DNA of 7,640 bases. Origin: Lachnospiraceae bacterium. GTDB taxonomy: Bacteria; Bacillota; Clostridia; Lachnospirales; Lachnospiraceae. The position numbers were made by a program, and so were the translations under genes. Location: NCBI GenBank assembly GCA_021199395.1, contig JAJQIE010000173.1, positions 1 to 7,640 of the forward strand. The letters run 5' to 3'. The notes under the pieces were generated by a model, which searched no databases, was not told the DNA's origin, and was given only the letters and a program-made list of their open reading frames with translations. Each line of letters starts with the position of its first letter. Within the stretch, counting starts at the first letter, position 1. Positions 1-4,336 of this stretch are shown here, piece after piece.

Positions 1-93
1 AGACCCCTTGGAGAAGACGAGGTAGATAGGGCAGGGGTGGAAGTGTGGCAACACATGGAGCTGACTGCTACTAATCGGTCGCAAGCTTATCCA
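1..93 (+). rRNA. 23S ribosomal RNA, 3' end (partial)
   Basis: The first ~93 bases match the conserved 3' end of bacterial 23S rRNA (domain VI and the terminal strand). Seen directly: GACGAGGTAGATAGG near 17-31, TGGAGCTGACTGCTACTAAT near 55-74, and the closing strand GCAAGCTTATCC at 81-92, which in the full molecule pairs with the 5' end of 23S. The style resembles Lachnospiraceae 23S. The gene begins outside the window. The mature 3' end is set only approximately, by comparison with the known end of the molecule. This places the window immediately downstream of an rRNA operon. Confidence 0.95.
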
Positions 94-236
94 GAAAAAA
101 AGGAAGCTGGGGAAGGTTGCAAAGTCTGTAGGAATATAGTATTCTGTATGTGGTTTTGAAGGTACGGTGGATAGATTGTATCTATGTGATTCAGGTTTTC
201 TGAATATATTGATTGGTTTTGTTTGTTGATATTCTG
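94..236 (+). other. rRNA operon 3' trailer with small hairpins, no 5S
   Basis: This stretch between the 23S end and the operon terminator holds no gene I can recognise and no 5S rRNA. It contains three short perfect stem-loops in series: GAATA/TATTC (132-136 with 140-144), ATAGAT/ATCTAT (171-176 with 180-185) and ATTCAG/CTGAAT (189-194 with 200-205). It is probably transcribed with the rRNA and trimmed off during maturation. A role for the hairpins as processing sites is inference. Confidence 0.5.
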
Positions 237-263
237 CGCAGATGCATTGCATCTGCGTTTTTT
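237..263 (+). terminator. Intrinsic terminator of the rRNA operon
   Basis: A perfect 9-bp GC-containing stem, CGCAGATGC (237-245) with GCATCTGCG (249-257), has an ATT loop and is followed at once by six T (258-263). This is a textbook rho-independent terminator on the + strand and closes the rRNA transcription unit. The T run is shared with the left end of the next palindrome (258-306), so the two structures could compete for it in the nascent RNA. Confidence 0.9.
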
Positions 264-306
264 ATATAATAGGAAAGTTCTCCGAACCTTCCTATTATAT
301 AAAAAA
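258..306. repeat. Long perfect palindrome
   Basis: An 18-bp uninterrupted inverted repeat (258-275 with 289-306) runs from T6 on the left to A6 on the right. Inside it, one A/C mismatch is followed by four more pairs, GTTC (277-280) with GAAC (284-287), closing on a TCC loop. It looks nearly the same from either strand. On neither strand is it followed by unpaired T, because the T6 is inside the stem, so it is not a standard terminator alone. It could act as a two-way transcription barrier, an RNA processing site, or a dispersed intergenic repeat. Confidence 0.75.
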
Positions 307-310
307 TTAT

Positions 311-360
311 GCGCACGGATGCATATGGTGTTTTATTGCTTTGCAATATGCATCCGGCGC
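311..360 (-). terminator. Large stem-loop, possible minus-strand terminator
   Basis: GCGC (311-314) and CGGATGCATAT (316-326) pair with ATATGCATCCG (346-356) and GCGC (357-360), giving 15 pairs with one bulged A at 315. The loop can also form ATTGC/GCAAT (335-339 with 343-347). Read on the minus strand, the stem is followed by ATAATTTTTT (complement of 301-310), which resembles a terminator shielding the rRNA operon from antisense transcription. Read on the + strand it would form part of the thiN leader. No minus-strand gene nearby needs a terminator, so function is uncertain. Confidence 0.45.
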
Positions 361-382
361 GGCAAAAAATTTCTGAAATGAC

Positions 383-388
383 AGGGGG
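383..388 (+). promoter_or_regulatory. Ribosome binding site deciding the TTG start of thiN
   Basis: AGGGGG ends 9 bases before the TTG at 398. The only start codon in this frame between the upstream stop (TGA 374-376) and the conserved thiN N-terminus is that TTG, so this site fixes the start. Confidence 0.7.
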
Positions 389-397
389 CTTTGTGCT

Positions 398-1135
398 TTG
401 GGAAGAAGGTGTTTTATAGTCGGGGCGGGAGAGTTCGAAGGCTTTGTGTCTGTGCGTGGCGGAGATGGCCAAAGGACTGCTCCGATTTCAGGCGATCTGG
501 TGATCGCTGCTGACGGCGGATATCGGCATTTGCGGAAGCTTGGCATGGAACCGGATGTACTTCTGGGTGATTTTGACTCGTTGAAAATGGTGCCGGAGCA
601 TGAGCACCTGATTCGTCATTCCCCAATCAAGGATGATACGGATATGGCGCTTGCGGTCGCTTACGCGGCAGATTTGGGCTGTGATACTTTTTTCCTTTAT
701 GGCGGAATGGGCGGCAGACTTGACCATACACTCGCGAACCTGCAGCTTTTGACAGGTATGGCTGAAAAAGGTCTGGAGGGCTATCTGATCGGACAGGGCA
801 ATTTCATTACATCGGTTAAGAACGGAAGTATCTGCTTTCCGGAAACGGCCTCCGGATTGATTTCGGTTTTCTGTATGGGAACGCGGGCGGAAGGAGTCTG
901 TGAGACCGGCCTTAAATACGCTCTCGACGATGCCGTCCTGACCTGTGACCGGGCGCTTGGAGTGAGCAATGAGTTCATTGGACAGGAGAGCTGCATTGAG
1001 GTGAAAAATGGCACGCTGCTGATTCTCTGGGGAGTGGAAAATGGTCTTCCCCATAGGCTGGAATACAGGAAAGAAACTGTCGGGGTGGAAAACGGGAACG
1101 GATGCAAAGAAGTGAAGGGAGGCGAGCGGGCGTGA
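398..1135 (+). CDS. thiN: Thiamine pyrophosphokinase (thiamine diphosphokinase)
   Basis: This cytoplasmic enzyme transfers pyrophosphate from ATP to thiamine, giving thiamine diphosphate, the active cofactor. The 245-residue product shows the ThiN/TPK signatures in order: ADGG around 38-41, GDFDS at 57-61, KDDTDM at 78-83 (metal and nucleotide binding), GGRLDHTLAN at 105-114, and SNEF at 190-193 in the thiamine-binding C-terminal domain. The start is TTG 398; the frame is closed by a TGA at 374-376 and AGGGGG lies 9 bases upstream. The family usually ends near residue 210-215; here about 30 extra polar residues follow the last beta-strand (GTLLILWG), rich in Gly, Glu and Lys. In many Clostridia thiN follows rsgA and rpe; here it directly follows an rRNA operon. 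No TPP riboswitch is visible upstream and I find no convincing promoter. It overlaps the next gene by four bases. Confidence 0.93.
   Translation: MGRRCFIVGAGEFEGFVSVRGGDGQRTAPISGDLVIAADGGYRHLRKLGMEPDVLLGDFDSLKMVPEHEHLIRHSPIKDDTDMALAVAYAADLGCDTFFLYGGMGGRLDHTLANLQLLTGMAEKGLEGYLIGQGNFITSVKNGSICFPETASGLISVFCMGTRAEGVCETGLKYALDDAVLTCDRALGVSNEFIGQESCIEVKNGTLLILWGVENGLPHRLEYRKETVGVENGNGCKEVKGGERA
1115..1122 (+). promoter_or_regulatory. Ribosome binding site deciding a GTG start
   Basis: AAGGGAGG lies inside the end of thiN, 9 bases before GTG 1132. It favours that start over the in-frame ATG at 1102, which would place ten very polar residues before the first membrane helix. Confidence 0.75.
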
Positions 1136-1557
1136 AAAAACCACAGATACTATATAGAATATGGCTGATTGTACTGGCATTTTTACTTATAGTGTATTCA
1201 CTGGAGATTGAACCGATAGAATCCATACTGTGGGGCACCGGTTCGGCGGACGCGTTGTTTTTATTTCTGATGATGGATCTTCTGTGTATCCTGATGCTTG
1301 TGACGGGGCGTATTTCCTGGTGCGGCGGTATCAGCGAGGAGAAGGCGGCTGGATATTCCCGGCAGGAGTGTATCAGGGCAGCGCTCTGGCAGCTGGCTTT
1401 TTTTGCAGCGGCGACGGTTTTGTATCTTTATTATTGTTTTGGGCTGGAAAACACGTTAAGGAGAAGCAGTACCAGGGACACTATGACGGCGGCGCTTCTG
1501 CTGTGCGCAGCCGCGGTGCTCAGTGTGAAGCGGCTGAACGCGGGAAAAAACGATTGA
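1132..1557 (+). CDS. Small four-helix membrane protein, function unknown
   Basis: I do not recognise this family. From GTG 1132 the product is 141 residues. It starts MKKPQ and has four likely membrane segments: about 9-24 (WLIVLAFLLIVYSL), 40-59, 83-103 and 116-132. A polar loop at 60-82 with three acidic and several basic residues and a second around 104-115 (ENTLRRSSTRD) separate the helix pairs, and the C-terminus is short and basic (KRLNAGKND). An even helix number and a positive N-terminus suggest both ends are cytoplasmic. The GTG overlaps the thiN stop in a GTGA arrangement, which implies translational coupling and a shared transcript. A part in thiamine uptake is possible from position only; the protein is shorter than ThiT-type S components and shows no feature I could assign to that family. 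Its stop codon lies inside the -35 box of the next promoter. Confidence 0.8.
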   Translation: MKKPQILYRIWLIVLAFLLIVYSLEIEPIESILWGTGSADALFLFLMMDLLCILMLVTGRISWCGGISEEKAAGYSRQECIRAALWQLAFFAAATVLYLYYCFGLENTLRRSSTRDTMTAALLLCAAAVLSVKRLNAGKND

Positions 1558-1582
1558 CACTCATTTCGAATGGTGCTATTGT
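1554..1582 (+). promoter_or_regulatory. SigA-type promoter of the ABC transporter operon
   Basis: A perfect -35 box TTGACA (1554-1559) is 17 bases from a -10 box TATTGT (1577-1582), with TG one base before the -10 (extended -10, TGC at 1574-1576). Predicted start is near 1589, giving a leader of about 95 nt. The -35 box contains the stop codon of the upstream membrane protein, so the two units are packed without spare sequence. Confidence 0.75.
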
Positions 1583-1590
1583 AGCTTTGA

Positions 1591-1644
1591 ATAAAAATAC
1601 GGATATTTTTATGTTTATAAAGTGATGCTCGCATCAGCGGGCAT
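1591..1644 (+). promoter_or_regulatory. Transporter mRNA leader with two stem-loops
   Basis: Right after the predicted transcription start lies a perfect 9-bp AT hairpin, ATAAAAATA (1591-1599) with TATTTTTAT (1604-1612), loop CGGA. A second stem follows, ATGCTCGC (1625-1632) with GCGGGCAT (1637-1644), 8 pairs including one G-U, loop ATCA. The second can refold as TGATG/CATCA (1623-1627 with 1632-1636). The structures are visible; a regulatory function such as attenuation or 5' protection is inference, and no known riboswitch or T-box motif is seen. Confidence 0.4.
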
Positions 1645-1682
1645 GGTAATTTCAGCTCAACGGAAGAGAAAGGATACTGAAA

Positions 1683-2381
1683 ATGGCAGGGTTCGGAGCA
1701 TGGTGGGCAAAGTTTCAGGCTGATTTTATACAGTGTTTTATAGAGCAGGATCGCTATAAGCTCTTGCTGGGCGGCATTCAGGTGACGATCAAGGTAGCGC
1801 TTCTTGCGACGATTCTGGGGATTCTGATCGGCTTTTTGATTGCGCTGTGCAACCTGTCCCAAAATCGCCTGTTGCGCTTTATTGGCGGGGTTTATACGGA
1901 TGTGATCCGGGGTACGCCGTCTGTTACTCAGCTTATGATCATTTACTTTGTGGTGTTTGCCTCAATTTCGTGGGACAAATGGATTATCGGTGCGATTGCT
2001 TTCGGCATCAATTCCGGCGGCTATGTGGCGGAGATTTTTCGCGCCGGTATCCTGTCGATTGACAAGGGACAGACGGAGGCGGGGCGTTCTCTTGGACTTA
2101 CTTCTTCGCAGACCATGACGCGGATTGTTTTGCCGCAGGCTCTCAAAAATATTTTTCCTACCCTTTGCAATGAATTTATTGTGCTGATTAAAGAGACTGC
2201 CATTATGGGCTATGTGGGTCTTGTGGACATTCAGAAGGCGGGCGATTACATTAAGAGCGCGACATTTAAAGCGTGGATGCCTCTTTTTGCCGTGGCGATT
2301 ATCTACTATGTGCTGATAAAGATACTGAATCTGGGGCTGAAGAAGATCGAAAGCAGTCTGAGGAAATCAGATATCAGATAG
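1683..2381 (+). CDS. Polar amino-acid ABC transporter, permease (HisM/GlnP family)
   Basis: This is the membrane channel subunit of an amino-acid importer, working as a dimer with the ATPase encoded next. Its 232 residues match the usual family size. Hydrophobic segments lie at about 30-56, 79-96, 100-118, 160-181 and 198-218. The family motif RGTP is at 77-80 and the EAA loop, which docks onto the ATPase, runs from EAGRSLGL (132-139) to LPQALKNIFP (150-159). GYVAEIFRAG at 113-122 is also typical. The start ATG 1683 has AAAGGA 8 bases upstream. A polar stretch of about 28 residues precedes the first helix. The stop codon at 2379 overlaps the ribosome binding site of the ATPase gene. Substrate cannot be read from the permease; the family covers glutamine, glutamate, arginine, histidine and cystine systems. 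Confidence 0.95.
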   Translation: MAGFGAWWAKFQADFIQCFIEQDRYKLLLGGIQVTIKVALLATILGILIGFLIALCNLSQNRLLRFIGGVYTDVIRGTPSVTQLMIIYFVVFASISWDKWIIGAIAFGINSGGYVAEIFRAGILSIDKGQTEAGRSLGLTSSQTMTRIVLPQALKNIFPTLCNEFIVLIKETAIMGYVGLVDIQKAGDYIKSATFKAWMPLFAVAIIYYVLIKILNLGLKKIESSLRKSDIR

Positions 2382-2393
2382 GAGAAGACGTGC

Positions 2394-3116
2394 ATGATCA
2401 GAGTGGAAAATTTGCGTAAGGATTTTAATGAGCTTCAGGTTCTGAGAGGAATCGATGAGCATATAGGCAAGGGCGAGGTCGTGGTGGTGATCGGTCCCTC
2501 CGGCTCCGGGAAAAGCACCTTCCTGAGATGTCTGAACCGGCTCGAAGAGGTGACGGACGGACATATCTACGTGGATGGTGAGGAAATCACATCCCCGAAC
2601 GTAAATGTCAATCATATCCGGCAAAAGATGGGGATGGTGTTCCAGCATTTCAATCTTTTCCCGCATCTTACGATTCTGGGAAACATTACACTGGCTCCGG
2701 TTCTCACAAAAAAGCTGGATAAGACGGCAGCGGAGACAGAGGCGAGGCGTCTTCTGAAAATGGTTGGCCTGGAAGAAAAAGCGGAGGCTTATCCGGCGCA
2801 GCTTTCCGGCGGACAGAAGCAGAGGGTCGCGATTGCAAGAGCGCTGGCGATGGAACCGGAAATTATGCTGTTTGATGAGCCGACCTCCGCGCTGGATCCG
2901 GAAATGGTCGGAGAGGTGCTTGAGGTCATGAAGCAGCTTGCCAGATCCGGAATGACAATGGTGATTGTCACGCATGAGATGGGGTTTGCGAGAGAGGTGG
3001 CTTCCAGGGTGCTTTTTATGGATCAGGGCGTGATCATGGAGAGCGGAACGCCGGAGCAGATTTTTACCAGCCCGCAGAATGAGCGCACGAAGCTTTTTCT
3101 GAGCAAGGTGTTGTAA
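2394..3116 (+). CDS. Polar amino-acid ABC transporter, ATP-binding protein (GlnQ/HisP family)
   Basis: This cytoplasmic ATPase powers the importer. The 240-residue length is standard and every motif is intact: Walker [10 protein letters not shown] (34-42), Q-loop glutamine 84 in [13 protein letters not shown], signature [15 protein letters not shown] (137-151), Walker B IMLFDEP (157-163), D-loop SALD (165-168) and H-loop His194 in VTHEMGFA. The FQHFNLFPH and [10 protein letters not shown] wording is typical of the amino-acid group. The gap after the permease is 12 bases; AGGAG at 2380-2384 lies 9 bases before ATG 2394 and overlaps the permease stop, so the two are co-translated. The gene ends just before a hairpin with a T run. 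Confidence 0.96.
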   Translation: MIRVENLRKDFNELQVLRGIDEHIGKGEVVVVIGPSGSGKSTFLRCLNRLEEVTDGHIYVDGEEITSPNVNVNHIRQKMGMVFQHFNLFPHLTILGNITLAPVLTKKLDKTAAETEARRLLKMVGLEEKAEAYPAQLSGGQKQRVAIARALAMEPEIMLFDEPTSALDPEMVGEVLEVMKQLARSGMTMVIVTHEMGFAREVASRVLFMDQGVIMESGTPEQIFTSPQNERTKLFLSKVL

Positions 3117-3174
3117 AAAAGTGTGCTTCTTGAAGTTTAGTAAATTCGCGAGTGTATACGAAAGCACATTTTTT
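3115..3174 (+). terminator. Terminator or attenuator between ATPase and binding-protein genes
   Basis: TGTGCTT (3122-3128) pairs with AAGCACA (3162-3168), and the A run at 3115-3120 can extend the stem against TTTTTT (3169-3174) past a bulged G (3121). The loop is long (about 33 nt), so this is an imperfect terminator. Placed inside an operon, it would more likely reduce than abolish read-through, or protect the 3' end of the permease-ATPase message. Confidence 0.55.
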
Positions 3175-3209
3175 GTAAAGGATATGCATAGCTCTTAATG
3201 GGGCTTTCA

Positions 3210-3215
3210 TATAAT
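3210..3215 (+). promoter_or_regulatory. Possible promoter (-10 box) of the binding-protein gene
   Basis: A perfect TATAAT lies about 60 bases before the gene. The -35 region at normal spacing (around 3186-3192) does not resemble TTGACA and there is no TG extension, so it would need an activator or be weak. Predicted start is near 3222, exactly where the next stem-loop begins. Confidence 0.4.
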
Positions 3216-3219
3216 CTGT

Positions 3220-3244
3220 CGCGCATTTGAATGAAAGGTGCGCG
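3220..3244 (+). promoter_or_regulatory. 5' stem-loop in the binding-protein leader
   Basis: CGCGCATTT (3220-3228) pairs with AAGGTGCGCG minus its first A (3236-3244), 9 pairs including two G-U, loop of 7 nt. It would lie at or near the 5' end of a message begun from the TATAAT at 3210, where such hairpins commonly stabilise abundant messages. That role is inferred. Confidence 0.4.
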
Positions 3245-3274
3245 GTATACTATCATCAGGAGGAGGATAAAACG

Positions 3275-4108
3275 ATGAAAAAAATGACAAAGGCAATGGC
3301 AGCGGTTCTTGGCCTGACTATGCTGGCAGGTCTTAGCGTATCCGCGGAGGGTACGATCACTTTTGGGACAAACCCGGAATTTCCGCCGTTTGAGTATGTG
3401 GTAGCTGAGGGCGTGATTGATATCTATGACGGTATTGACATGGCTATCGCAAAACAGATTGCGGAAGACAATGATATGGAAGCGGTCGTTGAGAACTATG
3501 AGTTTGATTCTCTGCTGATTGCTCTGCAGAACGGTCAGATTGACGCGGTTATTGCGGGAATGACGGTTACGGAGGAGCGCGCGCAGTCGGTAGATTTTTC
3601 CACATCCTATTATACCGCTACTCAGGTTATGATCGTGCCGGAGGATTCGGACATTACCTGCGCTGCTGACATGGAAGGAAAGACCATCTGCGTTATCCAG
3701 GGCTATACCGGCGAGACCTGCGTGCAGGAGCTTGGATATGAGTATGAGTCCTTTAAAAAGGGCAGCGAAGCGGTTATGGAGCTGGTAAATGGCAAATGTG
3801 ATGTCGTTGTGATTGATTCCGCAACGGCCGAGAAGTATGTAGGCGATAACGAAGGCCTTAAAATCGTGGAGGATGAGGAAGCTTTCGGCGCTGAGGAGTA
3901 CGCGATCGCGGTAGCGAAGGGCAATGACGAGCTGCTCGAAATGATCAATACCTCCATCGAAAGCATGTTAGAGGACGGAACGATCGCTGAAATCGCTGCG
4001 GAGTATATGGACGCGGATACAGAAGAGGAAGCCGATACTGAGGCTGAGACAGAAGCTGACGCAGAGGAAGAGGCAGCAGAAGAGACGGAAGCTGAGACGG
4101 AAGAATAA
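3275..4108 (+). CDS. Secreted amino-acid-binding protein of the ABC importer, acidic tail
   Basis: This extracellular solute-binding protein (SBP_bac_3 / PF00497 type) captures the substrate for the permease. Start is ATG 3275, set by AGGAGG (3261-3266) 8 bases upstream; a TTG at 3227 is in frame but would add residues before the signal peptide. The product is 277 residues. A signal peptide covers 1-24 (MKK..., hydrophobic 8-20, cleavage likely after SVSA). The family usually carries a lipobox cysteine in Gram-positives; here the sequence is MLAGLSVSA with Leu20 where Cys would be, so it lacks a lipid anchor. Binding-fold hallmarks: NPEFPPFEY (33-41), GMTVTEERAQSVDFS (95-109) with Arg102 for the substrate carboxylate, and Asp181 in VVVIDSATAEKYV for the amino group. 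Residues 246-277 are only Asp, Glu, Ala and Thr, 19 of 32 acidic, beyond the folded domain. The hinge lobes hold cysteines at 129, 139, 149 and 175. Substrate is unknown. Confidence 0.93.
   Translation: MKKMTKAMAAVLGLTMLAGLSVSAEGTITFGTNPEFPPFEYVVAEGVIDIYDGIDMAIAKQIAEDNDMEAVVENYEFDSLLIALQNGQIDAVIAGMTVTEERAQSVDFSTSYYTATQVMIVPEDSDITCAADMEGKTICVIQGYTGETCVQELGYEYESFKKGSEAVMELVNGKCDVVVIDSATAEKYVGDNEGLKIVEDEEAFGAEEYAIAVAKGNDELLEMINTSIESMLEDGTIAEIAAEYMDADTEEEADTEAETEADAEEEAAEETEAETEE
4010..4105 (+). repeat. Low-complexity tail-coding segment (Glu/Ala/Thr/Asp)
   Basis: These 32 codons at the 3' end of the binding-protein gene use almost only GAA/GAG, GCx, ACx and GAx in irregular units such as TEAE and ADAEEE. 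The purine-rich track could expand or shrink by replication slippage in steps of three bases. It encodes a disordered, strongly negative tail. Confidence 0.7.
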
Positions 4109-4151
4109 TTTCGGATATGTAAAACAGAAATTCGATTTGCGGCATAGCTGT

Positions 4152-4213
4152 AAATGAAATGGTATGGGGGCTGCTGCCTCGACCGGAATCCGGTCGGCGC
4201 ACGGTCCTCATTT
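4152..4213 (+). terminator. Branched RNA fold after the transporter operon, possible terminator
   Basis: A very stable stem, CGACCGG (4180-4186) with CCGGTCG (4190-4196), loop AAT, follows the binding-protein gene by about 70 bases. Next to it lies GGC/GCC (4169-4171 with 4176-4178), and an outer stem AAATGA (4152-4157) with TCATTT (4208-4213) could close both into a three-way shape. There is no clean T run after the main stem, only ATTTGTCTTATCGTTT, so it is a weak terminator by rule. It may instead be a 3'-end protecting structure or a small structured element. Confidence 0.4.
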
Positions 4214-4230
4214 GTCTTATCGTTTGCCAT

Positions 4231-4290
4231 CTTGCCATTCTTTGCCGTGCGTGGTATACTCTCAGAGGAAAAATTTTAGTGAATGGCAAG
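4231..4290 (+). promoter_or_regulatory. 10-bp inverted repeat centred on the gpmI promoter
   Basis: CTTGCCATTC (4231-4240) and GAATGGCAAG (4281-4290) are exact reverse complements. Their centre falls at 4260/4261, the downstream edge of the -10 box. A further TTGCCAT lies at 4224-4230 and TTGCC at 4242-4246. The arrangement resembles two half-sites for a regulator that would flank the polymerase site. No known operator consensus is claimed. Confidence 0.4.
4232..4260 (+). promoter_or_regulatory. SigA-type promoter of gpmI
   Basis: TTGCCA (4232-4237) and TATACT (4255-4260) are separated by exactly 17 bases and differ from consensus at one position each. Predicted start is near 4267, giving a leader of about 70 nt. 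This makes gpmI an independent unit from the transporter. Confidence 0.75.
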
Positions 4291-4336
4291 CAATAGTGTA
4301 ATGTCAGGATAGAACAGCATGTAAGGAGAATGGAAA

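Noticed and set aside
94..236. 5S rRNA or tRNA genes after 23S
   Set aside because: None of the conserved 5S core (such as CCATTCCGAACACGGAAG-like text) or tRNA T-loop GGTTCGAATCC pattern is present.
277..287. GTTC...GAAC as a regulator (LexA-like) site
   Set aside because: It is the inner part of the long palindrome with a 3-base gap and the half-sites are in the opposite orientation to the Gram-positive GAAC-N4-GTTC box; no promoter is adjacent.
94..397. TPP riboswitch upstream of thiN
   Set aside because: The conserved CTGAGA and ACCTGAT-type core elements are absent from this interval.
1102..1131. In-frame ATG 1102 as start of the membrane protein
   Set aside because: No ribosome binding site precedes it, while AAGGGAGG sits 9 bases before GTG 1132 and gives a natural overlap with the thiN stop.
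488..1180. 230-codon minus-strand frame opposite thiN
   Set aside because: The sense strand carries all ThiN motifs; the antisense frame has no ribosome binding site or recognisable motif.
2367..3167. 266-codon open frame on the minus strand
   Set aside because: It is the antisense shadow of the ATPase gene, which has every ABC motif and a good ribosome binding site. The minus-strand product is rich in His, Arg and Leu with no recognisable domain.
3227..3274. In-frame upstream TTG start for the binding protein
   Set aside because: It would put 16 polar residues before the signal peptide and would place the strong AGGAGG inside the coding region. ATG 3275 is 8 bases after that site and begins a standard MKK signal peptide.
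3703..4230. Ser/Ala-rich minus-strand frame opposite the binding protein
   Set aside because: The serine-alanine repeats are only the complement of the GAG/GCT/ACT-rich tail codons on the + strand; no start signal or domain supports a gene.
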